A DNA stretch of 64,000 nt from Aquatica leii (taxonomy: Eukaryota > Arthropoda > Insecta > Coleoptera > Lampyridae): contig CM069432.1 in NCBI GenBank assembly GCA_035610365.1, forward strand, positions 114,037,529 through 114,101,528, written 5' to 3'. The stretch's first letter is position 1, and each line of letters starts with the position of its first letter. The position numbers were made by a program, and so were the translations under genes. Positions 11,065-20,236 of this stretch are shown in pieces. The notes under the pieces are model-generated. The model searched no databases. It saw only the letters and a program-made list of their open reading frames with translations, and was not told where the DNA came from.

Positions 11065-14000
11065 TTGCATAGCATTTATCTCGATGGCAAGATCAATGGG
11101 AGAAGCGTCCAGTTACTGGTTGACACGGGAGCGACGAAGACCATCATTCGTCCTGACATCTTATTGGAAAACGAGAAGACATCACCAGTAACAGTACGAC
11201 TTCGAACAGCGACGGGTGACGAAATACCTACTCACGGACAAGTCGAAGTAACCATTGGTTTGGGAAATGGAGTACTCGACCATCAAGTACTGGTAGCCGA
11301 CATCACGGAAGAAGTTATCCTGGGAATGGACGTGATAAAGAAGTATGGGTTCCATTTGGATATGAAGAACGATGTCCTGAAGATCGACAATGAAGAAATT
11401 CCTTTTCATTCGTCAGAGAAGGCAGCCGTGCGAGTCTTATTGAGTGAAGACGTGACTCTGCCTGCAAGGACTGAAAGTGTGGTGATGGCACGCCTGGATG
11501 GAAGTCTCCGGGAAGGCTACATACGCGCGATTGAACCAATGGAGGGCGGCTTAGTTGAAAAGGGACTACTCGTTGGCAGAGCTTTAGTACGAGTAAAGAA
11601 GACGATGCCAGTAAGGATCTTAAACATCAACTCAGATCCTGTAACGCTGAAAAAGAAGACCGTGGTAGGCCAATGCACGCCAGTATCACAAATTGTGAGA
11701 TGCGTGAAGTCGAACGAAGATACGTCGCCGAAGAAGTGTCCACAACATCTATTGGACATTCTTACCACCAAATGCGAAAACCTCAGCCAAGACCAGCTGG
11801 CTAAAGTTAAAGTGTTGATCCAAGAGTACCAAGATGTGTTCGCGCTGGAGAGTGGCTCCAAAGGAAGAACTAACGTGGTGAAACATAAAATTAATACCGG
11901 AGACGCTCGGCCGATACGACAACATCCACGCAGACTTCCTTTGGCGAAAAGAGAAGAAGCCGAACAAATAATTACGGATATGGAGAGAGAAGGCGTGATT
12001 GAACCTTCAAGTAGTCCATGGGCATCCCCAGTGGTACTCGTGAAGAAGAAGGATGGATCAACGAGGTTTTGCGTAGACTACAGGCAGCTAAACGACGTGA
12101 CCAAAAAGGACAGCTACCCTTTACCCAGAATTGACGATACGCTAGACACCCTGTCAGGATCCCAGTGGTTTTCTACGTTAGATTTAAAGAGTGGATACTG
12201 GCAGGTAGAATTAGAACCCAAGGATCGTGAAAAAACAGCTTTTACGATCGGAACTGGTTTGTGGCAGTTCACTGTAATGCCCTTCGGCCTGTGTAACGCT
12301 CCTGCAACGTTCGAGCGTTTGATGGAGACCATCTTGCGCGGATTGTCTTGGAAGACGTGCTTGGTTTACCTGGACGACGTGATCGTGGTTGGAAGGTCGT
12401 TTGAAGAACACTTGAGCAACTTGAAGGAAGTGTTCCAGCGATTACGTGGGGCTAACCTCAAACTGAGCCCAAAGAAGTGCCACGTATTTAAGAAGGAAGT
12501 CCAATACCTTGGCCACGTCGTATCTAGAGATGGAGTAAGGGCTGACCCAGACAAAATCCGAGCAGTGCAAGCATGGCCAAGACCGATCGACAAACATCAG
12601 GTCCGAAGTTTCCTTGGGTTGTGTACTTATTATAGAAGATTTGTCCCCGGATTTGCCAATATTGCCAAACCATTGACAAAACTAACCGAAGAAAAAGCAG
12701 AATTTAGATGGAATGAAGACTGCGAAAATTCTTTTAATAAACTAAAACAGGCCCTAGTCACTTCGCCGATTTTGAGTTATCCAAGAGAAGATGGAAAGTT
12801 TGTTTTGGATACGGACGCAAGCAATCTGGCCATAGGCGCGGTCCTTTCGCAGATTCAAGATGGACAAGAAAAGGTTATCGCGTATTTTAGCAAGGTTTTG
12901 TCCAGGCCAGAAAGGAATTATTGCGTGACTAGGAGGGAGCTGTTAGCAGTCGTTAAGTCCATCGAACATTTCTACAAGTATTTGTATGGACGAAAATTTT
13001 TACTGAGAACAGACCACGCCGCTTTAAAATGGCTACTGCAGTTCCGTAACCCAGAAGGACAAGTGGCAAGATGGATCGAGAGACTGCAAGAGTATGACTA
13101 CGACACAGAACACCGTGCCGGAAGCAGTCATCGGAACGCTGATGCCTTGTCCAGAAGACCATGTCCGGCGGACTGCAGCCATTGTTCGCGACTGGAAGAA
13201 AAAGTCGAATGCGTCCGTAGAACTGCTATGGTTGATGACGAGTGGGAACCTGAGCAGTTACGTCGCGAACAAGAAGACGATCCTGAAATAAGACAACTCC
13301 TCGACTGGAAAGAAAGCGGCCGACGACCAACCTGGGAAGAAGTGAGTGCTTTGGGCAGAAATATCAAAGCGTACTGGGCGCAGTGGGACTCCTTGATAGT
13401 AGAAGACGGTCTTCTTAAGCGATCCCTAGAAAGTGCCGAGGGCACGGGAAACAGACTACAGCTGGTAGTGCCAAAGAGCAGGGTGACCGAAGTGTTGAAG
13501 CATCTCCACGATGGGACATCGGGAGGACACTTTGGCATTAAGAAGACGTTGGGTAAAGTGCGAGAACGATTCTACTGGATGAACTGCAAAGAGGACGTCA
13601 TGAAATGGTGCCGTAAATGCACAGTCTGCGCATCAGGAAATGGTCCAGCGAGAAAGCGCAAAGCACCCATGAAACAATATAACGTAGGAAGCCCTTTGGA
13701 GAGAGTTGCGATTGACATCGCAGGGCCGTTCCCAGAATCCGATTCGGGAAATAAATACATCTTGGTGGCGATGGATTATTTCACGAAATGGACGGAGGCT
13801 TACGCCATACCCAATCAGGAAGCAGCTACAGTCGCAGACGTATTAGTAAAGGAGTTTTTCTGCCGGTTTGGAGTTCCGTTGGAATTACACTCCGATCAAG
13901 GCCGCAATTTTGAGTCTGGGCTGTTTCAAGAAGTTTGCCGACTGTTAGGAATTAAAAAGACTAGGACAACGCCTCTTCATCCTCAGTCTGATGGCATGGT

Positions 14001-14727
14001 TGAACGGATGAATCGAACAATGGGCAAGTACTTAGCCAAGGTAGTGTCCGAACACCAAAGGGACTGGGATCAGTACTTGCACCTTTTCTTAATGGCATAC
14101 CGATCATCCGTTCACGAAAGCACAGGCCAAACACCATCCTGTGTCATGCTCGGTCGTGAGATAAGATTACCATGCGATCTTCAATTTGGGCGAAGACCGG
14201 AAGAAGAAGTTGCTGGAGAAGATTACGTCAGCAAGCTGGCCAAGAGGTTGGACGAAGTACATGAAGAGGTCCGTAAAAACACACAAATTGCCAGCGACAG
14301 GATGAAAACAAGATATGACGTCAAGGCGCAAAATGGTGGGTTTCAACCTGGCGATATGGTCTGGTTGTATAACCCTCAAAGGAGACGTGGTGTGTCGCCG
14401 AAGCTGCAAAGGCAATGGGAGGGCCCCTATGAAGTCATGCAGCGTATTAACGACGTTATATACCGAATCCGAAAACCGCCCAGAGGCAAGCCAAAAGTGG
14501 TCCACGTCGATCGTCTAGCCCCGTTTGCTGGCGATAACCACAATCCGCAAGTTCAGGTCCGAACCAGAGTAATAAGTAGCAGAACCAGTAATCCAATCGA
14601 AGAAATGGAGTTCGAAAAGTTTATGAACTTATACGGAGGTTCTGGAAAAGCTAGGTTCGGAGTTACCACGAGGAACAACAAGACCTGTTCCAGACACAAA
14701 AAGAATACGCCATCGCACATTGCGTGA
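11065..14727 (+). CDS. pol: Pol of the Gypsy element (protease, RT, RNase H, integrase)
   Basis: About 1220 residues. Protease: LLVDTGATKTIIRPD near residue 18. Reverse transcriptase: residues about 270-450, with YRQLNDVTKKDSYPLPRID and the YLDDVIVV catalytic motif near 435. RNase H: from about 580 (DTDASNLAIGAVLSQ). Integrase: an HHCC zinc region near 812-850 (H and H before CRKCTVC), then the DDE core with DYFTKWTEAY, HSDQGRNFES and ERMNRTMGKY near 900-980. There is no obvious chromodomain at the C-terminus. The frame begins without an ATG, as expected for a pol made as part of a longer polyprotein. Its end overlaps the start of the macro-domain frame. Confidence 0.93.
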   Translation: MHSIYLDGKINGRSVQLLVDTGATKTIIRPDILLENEKTSPVTVRLRTATGDEIPTHGQVEVTIGLGNGVLDHQVLVADITEEVILGMDVIKKYGFHLDMKNDVLKIDNEEIPFHSSEKAAVRVLLSEDVTLPARTESVVMARLDGSLREGYIRAIEPMEGGLVEKGLLVGRALVRVKKTMPVRILNINSDPVTLKKKTVVGQCTPVSQIVRCVKSNEDTSPKKCPQHLLDILTTKCENLSQDQLAKVKVLIQEYQDVFALESGSKGRTNVVKHKINTGDARPIRQHPRRLPLAKREEAEQIITDMEREGVIEPSSSPWASPVVLVKKKDGSTRFCVDYRQLNDVTKKDSYPLPRIDDTLDTLSGSQWFSTLDLKSGYWQVELEPKDREKTAFTIGTGLWQFTVMPFGLCNAPATFERLMETILRGLSWKTCLVYLDDVIVVGRSFEEHLSNLKEVFQRLRGANLKLSPKKCHVFKKEVQYLGHVVSRDGVRADPDKIRAVQAWPRPIDKHQVRSFLGLCTYYRRFVPGFANIAKPLTKLTEEKAEFRWNEDCENSFNKLKQALVTSPILSYPREDGKFVLDTDASNLAIGAVLSQIQDGQEKVIAYFSKVLSRPERNYCVTRRELLAVVKSIEHFYKYLYGRKFLLRTDHAALKWLLQFRNPEGQVARWIERLQEYDYDTEHRAGSSHRNADALSRRPCPADCSHCSRLEEKVECVRRTAMVDDEWEPEQLRREQEDDPEIRQLLDWKESGRRPTWEEVSALGRNIKAYWAQWDSLIVEDGLLKRSLESAEGTGNRLQLVVPKSRVTEVLKHLHDGTSGGHFGIKKTLGKVRERFYWMNCKEDVMKWCRKCTVCASGNGPARKRKAPMKQYNVGSPLERVAIDIAGPFPESDSGNKYILVAMDYFTKWTEAYAIPNQEAATVADVLVKEFFCRFGVPLELHSDQGRNFESGLFQEVCRLLGIKKTRTTPLHPQSDGMVERMNRTMGKYLAKVVSEHQRDWDQYLHLFLMAYRSSVHESTGQTPSCVMLGREIRLPCDLQFGRRPEEEVAGEDYVSKLAKRLDEVHEEVRKNTQIASDRMKTRYDVKAQNGGFQPGDMVWLYNPQRRRGVSPKLQRQWEGPYEVMQRINDVIYRIRKPPRGKPKVVHVDRLAPFAGDNHNPQVQVRTRVISSRTSNPIEEMEFEKFMNLYGGSGKARFGVTTRNNKTCSRHKKNTPSHIA

Positions 14728-14741
14728 GCGAGGAGCTTGAC

Positions 14742-15299
14742 ATGTCCAAAGGGGTTGCAGTCGTGTTTAAAAAGAAGTTTGGACAGCTAGATGAATTACG
14801 AAGACAGCAACCGGCAGTCGGAAAGGTTTTAGGACTACGTGGTGACGGACGCTTCGTTTTCTATCTGGTCACCAAGAAATACTCACGTGTCAAGCCGTTA
14901 TACAAAGATCTGTGGCGAACATTATGGAGTCTCAAGAGACAAATGGAGTTCCATCATGTTAAGAAATTGGCAGTACCCAAGCTTGGTTGTGGCTTAGACC
15001 AATTGAATTGGAGGACAGTTCGAAACATGTTGGAGGTCGTCTTCCGAGGAACAGGCGTTCAAGTGTTGGTCTGTAGTTACCAACCGAGGAGAGTATTGGG
15101 TCAGGAAAAGTCCATTGACTGTTACTTTTATGGTCAAGGAAGTTGCCGAAATGGAGGAAGCTGCCGCTATCGCCACGATCCCTTTTACCGGTGTCGCATC
15201 CAGTCTCCTGTTCTGGGACAGAACAGTCCTAAGAAGGGGGCAGTGAAACGTCCGAGAAATTACTTGCAAATGCAGGAGCCTTCTAGAACTGTTATCTAG
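14742..15299 (+). CDS. Macro-domain (OARD1/TARG1-like) plus CCCH zinc finger protein carried by the Gypsy element
   Basis: From its first ATG the frame gives 185 residues. The first 120 read like the ADP-ribose glycohydrolase OARD1 (TARG1, Poa1p-type macro domain): KGVAVVFKKKFGQ, FVFYLVTKKYSRVKPLY, then VPKLGCGLDQLNW. In human OARD1 the catalytic lysine and aspartate sit in the corresponding KPTY and GCGLD motifs, and both are present here. Similarity to the family begins slightly upstream, in the stretch shared with the end of pol. A CCCH zinc finger follows (spacing C-x7-C-x5-C-x3-H, nt 15120-15176), then a basic tail. The frame crosses the polypurine tract and its last 18 codons lie in the 3' LTR. 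By family knowledge the enzyme removes ADP-ribose from proteins. That it counters host ADP-ribosylation is my inference. Confidence 0.85.
   Translation: MSKGVAVVFKKKFGQLDELRRQQPAVGKVLGLRGDGRFVFYLVTKKYSRVKPLYKDLWRTLWSLKRQMEFHHVKKLAVPKLGCGLDQLNWRTVRNMLEVVFRGTGVQVLVCSYQPRRVLGQEKSIDCYFYGQGSCRNGGSCRYRHDPFYRCRIQSPVLGQNSPKKGAVKRPRNYLQMQEPSRTVI
15231..15243 (+). promoter_or_regulatory. Polypurine tract of the Gypsy element
   Basis: AAGAAGGGGGCAG stands directly before the 3' LTR, where plus-strand DNA synthesis is primed in LTR elements. It lies inside the macro/CCCH frame, so the coding sequence constrains it. Confidence 0.75.
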
Positions 15300-15684
15300 T
15301 TTCTAGAAAATATAGCGAAAAGTGAGGAACGATCGAGAAGAATTCGCTGATGTCTATAAAAGCCGAAGATGGAAATCGTAAGTCAGTTATTGCTGGAATG
15401 CGAATGTGTTAAGAAGATAAATAAGTGATTAGCACGTGCGGACGTTTTAAATAAATAACAGTGTACACCGAATCGAGTGAACGTGACTTATAGTGTAAAC
15501 AAATCCGAGGACGTTATCTTATCTTAAGTGTTATTCAACGGTATACATAAATTGTAGTGTAAGTGTTTTTATTATTAGATTTTATTAGTTCGGTTAATTT
15601 AAAAGTGCATATTTTTCTAGAATAAGTAAACGTAGTTTTAATCGTTTAAATAAATTAGTTTTTTTAAGTAATAAATTCGTAACA
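15244..15684 (+). repeat. 3' LTR of the Gypsy element (441 bases)
   Basis: It appears identical to the 5' LTR, reading both by eye from TGAAACGTCC to TTCGTAACA. It contains the stop codon of the macro/CCCH frame at 15297-15299. Confidence 0.95.
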
Positions 15685-15786
15685 ATATGTTATACGAAAA
15701 TGTAAACATTTTTAAACTATTTCAATTAAATTTAAATTACAGTCCACTAAGAATTTTATTATTTACGGTTTGTCCGTAACAAGTAC

Positions 15787-16190
15787 ATTTAGTTTATCTT
15801 CTACTTTGTTAAAACAATTATTAATTTTTAGTTAGTTTAAAGGTGAAACAATAGTAGTACTGATGCAGTTATGACTTGTTTTATTTTACTTAATAAACAC
15901 ATTAAACAATATTTGAATAAGGAATCGAATACTAAGCTAAGTATTAAATTATTACATATTTTATTGTATTTAGGTAACATTAGAGATTAGGTACATTAAA
16001 TTACATCGATAAAATTTAATTTCAAATAGTTTACAATAAAGTGTTATCAAATCTAATGCACGTGTCATAAAAGACAAAGCATAACATTCATTACACATAA
16101 AAAATGTAAAATTGTATCACAATTCTTCATCTGACCAATCACTAATATCTTCGTCAGATGAACCATTTACTTTGAAAATTAAAGGTTCAC
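15787..16190. other. AT-rich flank, no gene seen
   Basis: This stretch separates the BEL element from the 3' end of the minus-strand transposase. It may belong to the transposon that carries the transposase, but I could not find matching terminal repeats. Confidence 0.4.
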
Positions 16191-16192
16191 AG

Positions 16193-17698
16193 TTAAATGT
16201 CTAGGATATATTCTTTTTCGATATATTCTTGTTCAACTTTTACCACATTTTTACAAACTTGTAACCACTGATTCGAATCGATGCAATTAATTTTTTCTCG
16301 CAACAACTTCTCAACATCGTTTAACTTAAACGTTACGTTTTTTGTGGCAATCCAATTTTTAATAATCCCCCAAATTTTCTCAATCGGATTTAACACCGGA
16401 TGATAGGGCGGCAATCTACAAACAGAGTGACCATGTCTTGCAAATAATGCATCAATATGATACTGCTTGTAATTTGGCTTATTTCTTAATATCAAATCAT
16501 ATAACTCGACCTTTGTTGAATTAACATCATAAAAAATGCCACGTTCATCAAGCCAAGTTTTCATTTCAGCCTTTCTACTATTTGAATGGGGGAATTTGAT
16601 TGCTAAAACGTTATGGTAACTAGCTTTATCCATCACAATCACAGAATTCCTAGGTAAATTTGGAATTAATTGGTGTTCTAACCACCGATTGTAGTTTAGA
16701 GAATTCATCTCATCGTGATAATCACCGCTCTTTGTCCAGAGTTAAAAATTAATAGTGCATTGTCAACAAATCCATTTTCACCACCAGCATGAAGGATTAT
16801 TAAACGTTTACCTTTAGATATAGGATTCTTTAGCCCTTTATTTGATTTATCTGCCCATTGGTAGGTAGTTGTATGTGAAGCATGAATGTAACTTTTAGCG
16901 GTATAAACGATAGGACGTCCTTCAGCACGATATTTAGTTATAGCTCTTATATAAGATGTTCGTAAACTACGTATATCATGACGTTCCATTAGCAGTTGTC
17001 GATTATCAGTCGTTTTTTGCCATCTGTAAACAGGTTCAATTTGACAAATTGTTGAAACAAAATCAATTAAAAAGGTCCTACATCCCAATTTAATTATAAG
17101 TTTTCTAAACGATGCTTGTTTTCCAGCGAAACCAATAGTTTCATCGTCTTTAATTTTATTATAAATTGCAGCTAGTGTTGGTCTTTGTTTATTCGTAACA
17201 TGAAAATTATGCACGATACGTCGTATAATCTTTTCAGAACATTTGTCAATAGTTGCTTTAGGAGAACTTTTGTGAAAATCCTGTCTTGGTATTTTAAAAT
17301 CAGTTTCGGTGCCTAATTCAACAGCCTTGGCTTCTCGAATGATACGGATTATAGTGGTGCGTGAAACACCTGTTGCTTAGACCACGGTATCGATAAGATT
17401 ACCTGTGTAAATACAGTAACATTAGCCAAATGAAAAATTTAGGTATAATAGTAAAAATAATCTGCATAATTTCTTAACTTCAAAACAATTTTGTACACAA
17501 TGTAGGGTTAACTACACAACAGAAGACGATAACTATGAACTTTGTCTCTTTTTCATTCTTTTCTTTAAAATATTTGTAAACATTCCATATTATTTGCCTG
17601 CTGTCCTTACTAAATGTGCATTTTTTCGTTGCAGACGAAGATGCAGTGGGATTTTCAAATAAATCACTTGTATCGGACATCCTGTAAACAATTTCCAA
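16193..17698 (-). pseudogene. Broken DDE transposase, IS630/Tc1/mariner group with DD82E spacing
   Basis: The first exon (about 17546-17680) starts MSDTSDLFENP and holds a helix-rich segment. An intron of about 130 bases ends with TTACACAG at 17412, then comes a helix-turn-helix, ATGVSRTTIIRIIREAK, with one stop codon just before it (near 17378). The catalytic core follows: RPIVYTAKSYIHASHTTTYQW, where the first Asp of the triad is replaced by Ala; VIVMDKASYHN with the second Asp; and VLNPIEKIWGIIKNW with the Glu. I count 82 residues between the second Asp and the Glu, far more than the 34-41 of most Tc1/mariner enzymes. A frameshift near 16710 separates the two halves of the core. DD82E spacing has been reported for the group named Sailor; I assign it by spacing only. 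Confidence 0.8.
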
Positions 17699-17699
17699 T

Positions 17700-18500
17700 T
17701 ATAACATGACTTTTCCAAAATTTTCATTACTTACCTACACAATGTATTTTTACAGTAATATAGCTTTGATAAAAACTGTTTGTAGAGTGTATAAAAGGCA
17801 AAAAAATAAGCGAAAAACTGAATAAATATAGAAAGCGTAAATGTAAACAAACAATTAAGATGGCGATACTCAACTGTACGTATGTTTTCAGGTCGTTCTA
17901 TAAATCATTCCATCGCATAAAACCTATAGCTTTCTCAGTTGCACGACGATTTTTGGTTTGTGCGCAAGGACCATTTAATAATAAAAGTACTCTAACGTGT
18001 TTTAGTATAAACACAGTATAATTACTGTGGTAGAAACGTATTTGGACGTGACCTATCTAAAGTATTAAAATTGATACATAGTTTGACTCGACATTTATTC
18101 TATGTGTTATCTCCATTTTTACCAACGGTTTTTACTGTAACATCAATGTCATACTGTTATCACAATTATAGCATGCTATTACAATTTAAAGAAACATTTT
18201 TGTTTTATGACCTTTTATAAATTAATCTTTTTAATTATTTTAAATTGAGTTACTTTTGTAAAAGAAAGGTAGATAGCTGTTTTATGATTTTATTTTCACA
18301 TTTTGTTATCTTTACAAGTTTCAATACATCTAATACAATTTAAATTCATAAATTTTTCTTATATTTTTTATTGAAATGAGTTAGATTTGTTATAAAAAGC
18401 ATCTAAAAACTGTTTATTTTGTCAATTTTAGCAGAAGTTATAATAGTAGGTCTTATAGTTTTTTCAAAAAGATTTATGGATATTAATACAATTAAGAATA
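17700..18500. other. AT-rich sequence, no gene seen
   Basis: I see no coding similarity. The part next to 17700 may be the 5' flank or terminal region of the transposase-bearing element, but no inverted repeat partner was found on the other side. Confidence 0.4.
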
Positions 18501-18515
18501 CGAGGTCTTATCACA

Positions 18516-20020
18516 ATGTTTGACAAATTTTACCAAATTTGGAGAGAATGGTTTCCGATAAGTTATAATCTCATTAGTACCAACGACGTTTTACTATCTC
18601 CATCAAACTGCTTTTTTCACCTTCTTCTCGTTTTTGACATCTCACGATGTTATTGGTTCGAGTTTGATAACCCTAAAACGCCTTATCAGATCAAAATTGT
18701 GTTTGCGCGATGTAATTGTACGCACTTTTAGTTACAAATTAGAAAAATTTGAAAGAAATCCGTATATAATTGTGATTACGTTGACGTTTTAACCGCAGTA
18801 CGTTTTTATCATAACACGCGAAAAACGAATTTTTGAATTTGTCGGTCCGTATTTTGGTAACCCTTCATCCAAAATTGTAATTTGACACATCATCAGATAC
18901 CCCATTTTGTCCCCTATCGTTCCTTATAATATCAATTATTTTCAAACGTTGATAATAAATTTAGCTTTGTGTGAAGTACCACGCATACTGCATTATAATT
19001 TTCAGTTTTTATAACGAAAGATGACTAAAATCCACAATTTTTGACAAATGTTTACCAAACCGGAGAAGATGGTTATAAACTCATTAACATCAACGACGTT
19101 TTGCTATCTCGATCAAACTGCCTTTTTCACTCTCTTCTCGTTTTTGACATATCACGATGTTGTTGGTTCGAGTTCGATAACCCTAAAACGCCTTATCAGA
19201 TCAAAATTTTGCTTGCGCGATCTAATTGTACGCACTTTAATCAAATTTGAGAAATTTGAAAGAAATCCGTATATAATTGTGATTACGTTGACGTTTTAAC
19301 CGTATTTCGGTAACCCTTCATCCAAAATTGTAATTTTACACATCTTTAGATACTCCATTTTGTCCCGTATCGTTCCTTATAATATTGATTATTTTTAAAC
19401 TTCAATAATAAGTGTATTCAGCTTTGTGTAAAGTACCACGCAAACTGCATTATGCTTTTCAGTTTTTATAACGAAAGATGACTAAAATCCACAATTTTTG
19501 ACAAATCTTTACCAAATCTAGAGAAGACAGTTCCCGATAGGTTAAAACTCATTATCATCAACGACGTTTTGCTATCTCGATCAAACTGCCTTTTTCACGA
19601 TGTTGTTGGTTCGAGTTCGATAACCATAAAACGCCTTATCAGATCAAAATTTTTTGCGCGATCTAATTCTACGCACATTTAATTACAAATTTGGTAAATT
19701 TGAAAGAAATCCGTATATAATTGTGATTACGTTGACGTTTTAACCACAGTACGTTCTTATAACACGCGAAAAACGAATCTTTGACTTTGTCATTTTATAT
19801 TTTGGTATCCAAAATAGTAATTTCACACATCACTAGACACCCTGTTTTGTCGTCTATCGTTTCTGATAATAAGGAACATTTTCAATCTTAGATAATAAAT
19901 CTTTACCAAATGTGGAGAAAATGTTTCCCGATACGTTATAAATTCATTAGCATCAGTTACGTTTTGCTATCTCGATCAAATTGCTCTAAAATAGTTCATC
20001 GACAAAAATATTGTTTAACA
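18516..20020 (+). repeat. Four degenerate tandem copies of a 400-520 base unit
   Basis: Each unit begins with TTGACAAATnTTTACCAAA (near 18520, 19041, 19498; the last near 19899 is truncated). The units share the core ACGACGTTTTGCTATCTCGA, GGTTCGAGTTCGATAACC and GTATATAATTGTGATTACG in the same order. The spacing shortens along the array (about 520, 457, 400 bases), so later copies have lost internal pieces. Short frames inside the units look like by-products, not genes. Confidence 0.85.
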
Positions 20021-20236
20021 CTTTTAATTGTATATTCCTTTATTTATGAATTTAAAAATGTGGAAAAAAAATTAATCAAAAACTATGGAACCATGCAATC
20101 GAAATTAAGACTTGAGTTATTTATACATATGTTCATTACAGATTAAAAATTTACAATCAGTTAAAACAAAGAGATAAATATTATCGTTCACAAGCCCGCT
20201 GTACCGCAAGTCAGCATATGTCGTCACTTTCTTATC

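Larger units (their letters stand above)
9050..15684 (+). mobile_element. Young Gypsy LTR retrotransposon carrying an extra macro-domain gene
   Basis: The element has 441-base LTRs at both ends, TG...CA termini and a 4-base target duplication, atat. The two LTRs look identical over their whole length, so the insertion is very recent, clearly later than the BEL element it entered. Inside are a leader (9491-9777), gag, pol in the Gypsy order (protease, RT, RNase H, integrase) and a third frame that runs into the 3' LTR. It looks whole or nearly whole. A purine tract, AAGAAGGGGGCAG, directly precedes the 3' LTR and would be the polypurine tract. Its GC content is visibly higher than the surrounding DNA. 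A truncated relative lies at 48091-51043. Confidence 0.95.
1419..15781 (+). mobile_element. BEL/Pao LTR retrotransposon, interrupted by two later insertions
   Basis: Two LTRs beginning TG and ending CA bound the element. A 5-base target duplication, agtac, stands at 1414-1418 and 15782-15786. The order gag, aspartic protease, reverse transcriptase, RNase H, integrase and the wording of the RNase H and integrase regions fit BEL/Pao. A DNA transposon (4140-5785) lies inside pol and a complete Gypsy element (9050-15684) inside the 3' LTR. The element's own length is about 6.1 kb once these are set aside. The two LTRs differ at about one position in 197, so the insertion is fairly recent, but the coding part is broken, with a handful of breaks besides the insertion. 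Confidence 0.93.

Noticed and set aside
14742-15299. The macro-domain frame as a host OARD1 gene flanking the element
   Set aside because: It lies inside the two LTRs, overlaps pol and the polypurine tract, and ends in the LTR, so it belongs to the element.
18516-19299. Frames repeated in the tandem units as a small gene family
   Set aside because: They are not conserved in length or start between units and have no recognisable domain.
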